Part shown: in pieces, positions 15,685-18,344 of the stretch
Position numbering within the stretch: position 1 is the first letter of the stretch
How the letters are laid out: each line of letters opens with the position of its first letter
Assembly: GCA_947175285.1 (NCBI GenBank)
Contig: CAMWMM010000032.1
Coordinates: 1 to 18,344, forward strand
Direction: 5' to 3'
From: an uncultured Lachnospiraceae bacterium
GTDB taxonomy: Bacteria > Bacillota_A > Clostridia > Lachnospirales > Lachnospiraceae
DNA length: 18,344 nucleotides
The notes under the pieces: generated by a model
What the model was told of the DNA's origin: nothing
Database searches by the model: none
Seen by the model: only the letters and a program-made list of their open reading frames with translations
Made by a program: the position numbers and the translations under genes

Positions 15685-17166
15685 CTACCATAAATCTTCG
15701 TTTTCTATACTTTCCACCCAGCTGTCAATTGCACTCTTAACACCTTCACGGATTGCAATTTCGCTCCACTCATTCGAATCCGTGAACAGCTTCTCCTGTA
15801 TAAATGCCCCAATGGTATTCAGCCCCCACGATTCTGGAAACGCATCAAAATCATTTCCCAATACCAGGTCGTTCTGCATATACCAGATTAGTGCATTGCT
15901 CAACGGATTTTCCAGCTCCACACTGCTGTCCGCATTGAACGGAACAAAAGCAAACTTATTTGTAATAAAGTCCATTCCGGTATCAGAAGTATTCAGCCAG
16001 AGCAAAAACTCTTCAGCCGCTTTTCTTTCCTCCGCAGTTGCCTTGGCATTGATAACATAGTACTGGGACACAAACTCGGGAATGGAATTATTGATTTTTT
16101 CCACAGTCACTCCCTCGGCTGCTATGTCGCTGTCTTCAAGGTTTGTTTTCATCGGAAGCATTGTCAGATGTGCTGCTTTCTCCGCGTCAACAGACTCCAC
16201 ATTGGAAAAAATCCAGTTTCCATTCTTGATAAACAATGCTTTTCCCTCGGCGAAAGTCTGTACTGCCTGATCATAGCCTGTCACTGTAGAGTTTATATAG
16301 TCCGGTCCCCGCAAGATTTTTCCTTTTTGTCCTGCTGTATAACCTGAAAGAAAATCCAGCTCCTTTATAATTTTCACCAATGGTTCCTCAATCTCCCGAA
16401 CCTGCTCAGCCGTTGCATTTGCCGTTGCCTGATAGGTAGGAAAAACTGCATTTAAAGCATAATTTACATAATGGTTTCCGTATGTCCATTTCTCAGCGCC
16501 TGCAATTGCAAATACACCGTTTAGATTTTGTGTCAGTGCTGTTTTTTCTGTTGCCGTTGTATATGTATTGCCATTGAGCGTAATCTGCTTTCCGCCCTCT
16601 CCGCCAATGTAATCATTGACTGCCATAACCATTTGCTCAAATTCAGGATATCCCGCTACCCTGAAATCCGAAACAAAGTTATCTTCCGCATCCAGTCCAA
16701 ACACATCACAGATCATACGGGTATCTGCAATCAAGCCATATCCCTCAATATTATATGGTATCCCATAGCTCGCACCCGCTTCGTCGCTTAGTTTCATCTC
16801 GTCCGGAATGGCTTCATAAATGCTCTTTAATTCCTGATTTTCAACCTCATTTGACGACCATGCATACCTGCCCTCATACCACTCCTGAAATGTCGCCTGA
16901 TTCACAGAATAGATTGTTGGCTGATTTTTGGAATTCATTTCCGAGCGGAGTGTTTCCAGACCTTCTGTCGTACCACATGTATATACCTTAACTTTTGCCC
17001 CCGTTTCTTGCTCATATGCATTGCATAAATCCTGTATACTGTCAGCAATCTCAGACTTCGTATTGTATAGATAAATATCATAATCTTTTGAAGATGCTCC
17101 GCACCCCATTGTTGCCATACCCATGATTCCAGCTAATGCAACTGGCAGAATTTTTTTTGCTCTCAT
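15685..17166 (-). CDS. Sugar ABC transporter solute-binding lipoprotein (MalE-like, orphan)
   Basis: This is a 493-aa extracellular binding protein for a CUT1 sugar importer. It begins MRAKKILPVALAGIMGMATM and has a Cys22 lipidation site in the slightly unusual lipobox TMGC, with the more usual Leu missing at -3. The mature protein starts with a Ser/Lys linker, then YDIYLYNTKSEIADSIQDL, the first strand and helix of family 1 binding proteins. It contains ASYGIPYNIEGYGLIADTRM, the conserved hinge-region motif. I start at ATG 17166 because AGGAGG lies five nt upstream; six further in-frame codons reach 17184 but lack a ribosome binding site. It follows the broken GH13 by 18 nt. No permease follows on its strand, so its own importer is missing here. 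The 77-codon MalG relic at 2052-2285 may be what is left of it. The protein itself looks intact. Confidence 0.9.
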   Translation of the reverse strand: MRAKKILPVALAGIMGMATMGCGASSKDYDIYLYNTKSEIADSIQDLCNAYEQETGAKVKVYTCGTTEGLETLRSEMNSKNQPTIYSVNQATFQEWYEGRYAWSSNEVENQELKSIYEAIPDEMKLSDEAGASYGIPYNIEGYGLIADTRMICDVFGLDAEDNFVSDFRVAGYPEFEQMVMAVNDYIGGEGGKQITLNGNTYTTATEKTALTQNLNGVFAIAGAEKWTYGNHYVNYALNAVFPTYQATANATAEQVREIEEPLVKIIKELDFLSGYTAGQKGKILRGPDYINSTVTGYDQAVQTFAEGKALFIKNGNWIFSNVESVDAEKAAHLTMLPMKTNLEDSDIAAEGVTVEKINNSIPEFVSQYYVINAKATAEERKAAEEFLLWLNTSDTGMDFITNKFAFVPFNADSSVELENPLSNALIWYMQNDLVLGNDFDAFPESWGLNTIGAFIQEKLFTDSNEWSEIAIREGVKSAIDSWVESIENEDLW

Positions 17167-17184
17167 ATTTTCCTCCTGTTCCAT

Positions 17185-18344
17185 TTAATAATTTGCTAAT
17201 AGAACTGCCTGATATGGTTCCAAACGCAGTTTCGTCTCTACGAGATCCACTTTTTCATAGTTACTCAGCAGCACCTTGCATTTTTCCGCATCTAATTCCA
17301 GTTGTGCTTCATTCTCCTGAAAATTAGCGATAATCTGCAATTCCTGATTGTCCAGCTGACGTTTGTATGCGACGATATTATCTATGTTGTCAAACAGAGG
17401 AACCACTGTACCGTACACCAGTACATCTTTATACTGAGAATCTGTCCGCAGGGCGACCAGCGACTTATAGTGGGCATAGACAGAATCTTTATTGTACATC
17501 TCACTTTCAACATTGATATCCACAAAATTATCATTTACGGGAAAACAAGGTGTCCCATCCGTAAAGCCGGCATTTTTACCCTGATTCCACTGCATCGGTG
17601 TTCTGGAATTGTCCCTGCTCCTATGCGTGACTGTCTTGTACACATATTCCGAATCAAGTCCTGCCTGAATTCCGCTCTGATAATGATGATACGTCTGAAT
17701 ATCCGAATACTGGTCTATGGAGCCAAGCTCTATATTTTCCATGCCAATTTCTTCTCCCTGATAAATGACTGGCGTCCCACGAAATCCAAGCAGTATCGTA
17801 CCCAGCATTTTCTTTGTCACATCATTGACCGCGCTGCCGGAAAAGTATTTGTTAATAGAACGGTTCTGGTCATGATTTTCCAAATATACAGCGCCCCACC
17901 CGGCATTTTGGACTTGTGTCTGTACTGTCAGAAAAATATCCCGCAGCTGATTCACTGACCAGTCAGTCGGCTTAAACCATTATCCTGTCTCCGGAATATC
18001 TATATCCGCCGCCCTAAAATCAAAACTCATGTTAAAATAACCATCCGGACCGATAAACTCAGCAACTTGCTCATCTGGTACCCCCGCCTCCGCAACAGTC
18101 ATAATGTCATAATTTGCAAATGTCCGCGATTTCAACTCCGAAAGCAGCGCACCAATCCCTGGCTGATTAATAATATATTTATCTATCGCGGTCAGACCGT
18201 CATCTCCGTCTGGTTCAACTGTTCCATAAACCATATTTTTCTTGATATTCAGAATTGCATCAATACGGAAACCGCCAATGCCCTTATCAAGCCACCAGTT
18301 GATCATCGTATACAGATCTTCCCTCATCGCAGGGTTATCCCAAT
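17185..18344 (-). pseudogene. GH13 alpha-glucosidase with in-frame TAA, partial at window edge
   Basis: This GH13 alpha-glucosidase gene enters from beyond the right edge (first visible residues WDNPAMREDLYTMINWW) and ends at TAA 17185-17187. The ATG near 18327 is internal, not a start. Nucleophile Asp is in GGFRIDAILN, acid/base Glu in TVAEAGVPDE and the third Asp in LENHDQNRSI. A single TAA at 17980-17982 interrupts the frame between the acid/base and the third Asp. The same frame continues at once with WFKPTDWSVNQLRDIF, so nothing is lost but one codon. One base change from GAA, CAA or AAA would explain it; the paralogue at 370-2031 has Glu-Trp at this place. The upstream part would lack one catalytic residue and the C-terminal domain, and is presumed inactive unless read through. 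It shares the Ala after the nucleophile and the DGDDGL insertion with that paralogue. Confidence 0.85.

Noticed and set aside
17302..17958. 218-codon open frame on the plus strand
   Set aside because: It is antisense to the GH13 gene, has no ribosome binding site and reads as a composition shadow of the conserved coding strand.
1..18344. CRISPR arrays, tRNA/rRNA genes, intact transposases or phage genes
   Set aside because: No regularly spaced repeats, cloverleaf-like sequences or transposase/integrase motifs were seen on either strand.

Overview
The window looks like a chromosomal carbohydrate-utilisation locus from a low-to-moderate GC Gram-positive gut-type Clostridium, most likely a member of the Lachnospiraceae. 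I infer this from purine-rich AGGAGG-type ribosome binding sites on nearly every gene, lipoprotein solute-binding proteins, CUT1 ABC permeases without a dedicated ATPase, YesM/YesN-type two-component control, and cytoplasmic GH13/GH31 glucosidases. The substrate is probably an alpha-1,6-linked glucan: a GH66 (dextranase / cycloisomaltooligosaccharide glucanotransferase family) gene sits beside an oligo-1,6-glucosidase-like GH13, a GH31 and an LplABC-type importer.

Layout. A two-component pair (response regulator 12335-13447, histidine kinase 13458-15164) reads rightward. Facing it across a 209-bp divergent promoter region is a long leftward gene string: solute-binding lipoprotein (10473-12125), permease (9427-10347), permease (8520-9413), GH66 pseudogene (6502 to about 8378), GH13 with Val after the nucleophile (4814-6466), GH31 (2310-4706), a 77-codon 3' remnant of a MalG-type permease (2052-2285), and a second GH13 (370-2031). 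To the right, also leftward, are a third GH13 that runs off the window and carries an in-frame TAA (17185-18344), a second solute-binding lipoprotein (15685-17166), and a degraded fragment of a GHKL/AgrC-type sensor kinase (15338-15580). The first 369 bases are AT-rich, with no supported gene but a pair of 15-nt inverted repeats.

How it would work. The kinase would sense extracellular glucan oligosaccharides and activate the AraC-type regulator. The regulator would drive the divergent importer operon, and imported isomalto-oligosaccharides would be cut by the GH13 and GH31 enzymes. The importer probably borrows an MsmX-like ATPase encoded elsewhere.

Most striking is the mixture of intact and broken parts. 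The GH66 has its catalytic Asp/Glu pair, exactly 72 residues apart as in characterised members, yet has no credible start and is frameshifted near its end. The right-hand GH13 is cut by a single stop codon, and a MalG-type permease survives only as its C-terminal end. A GH13 gene plus solute-binding protein on the right, and the permease remnant plus a paralogous GH13 on the left, look like two ends of one older MalEFG-type operon into which the YesMN/LplABC/GH66/GH31 block was placed. That last point is inference from gene order. I found no CRISPR array, rRNA, tRNA, intact transposase or wholly novel gene system.
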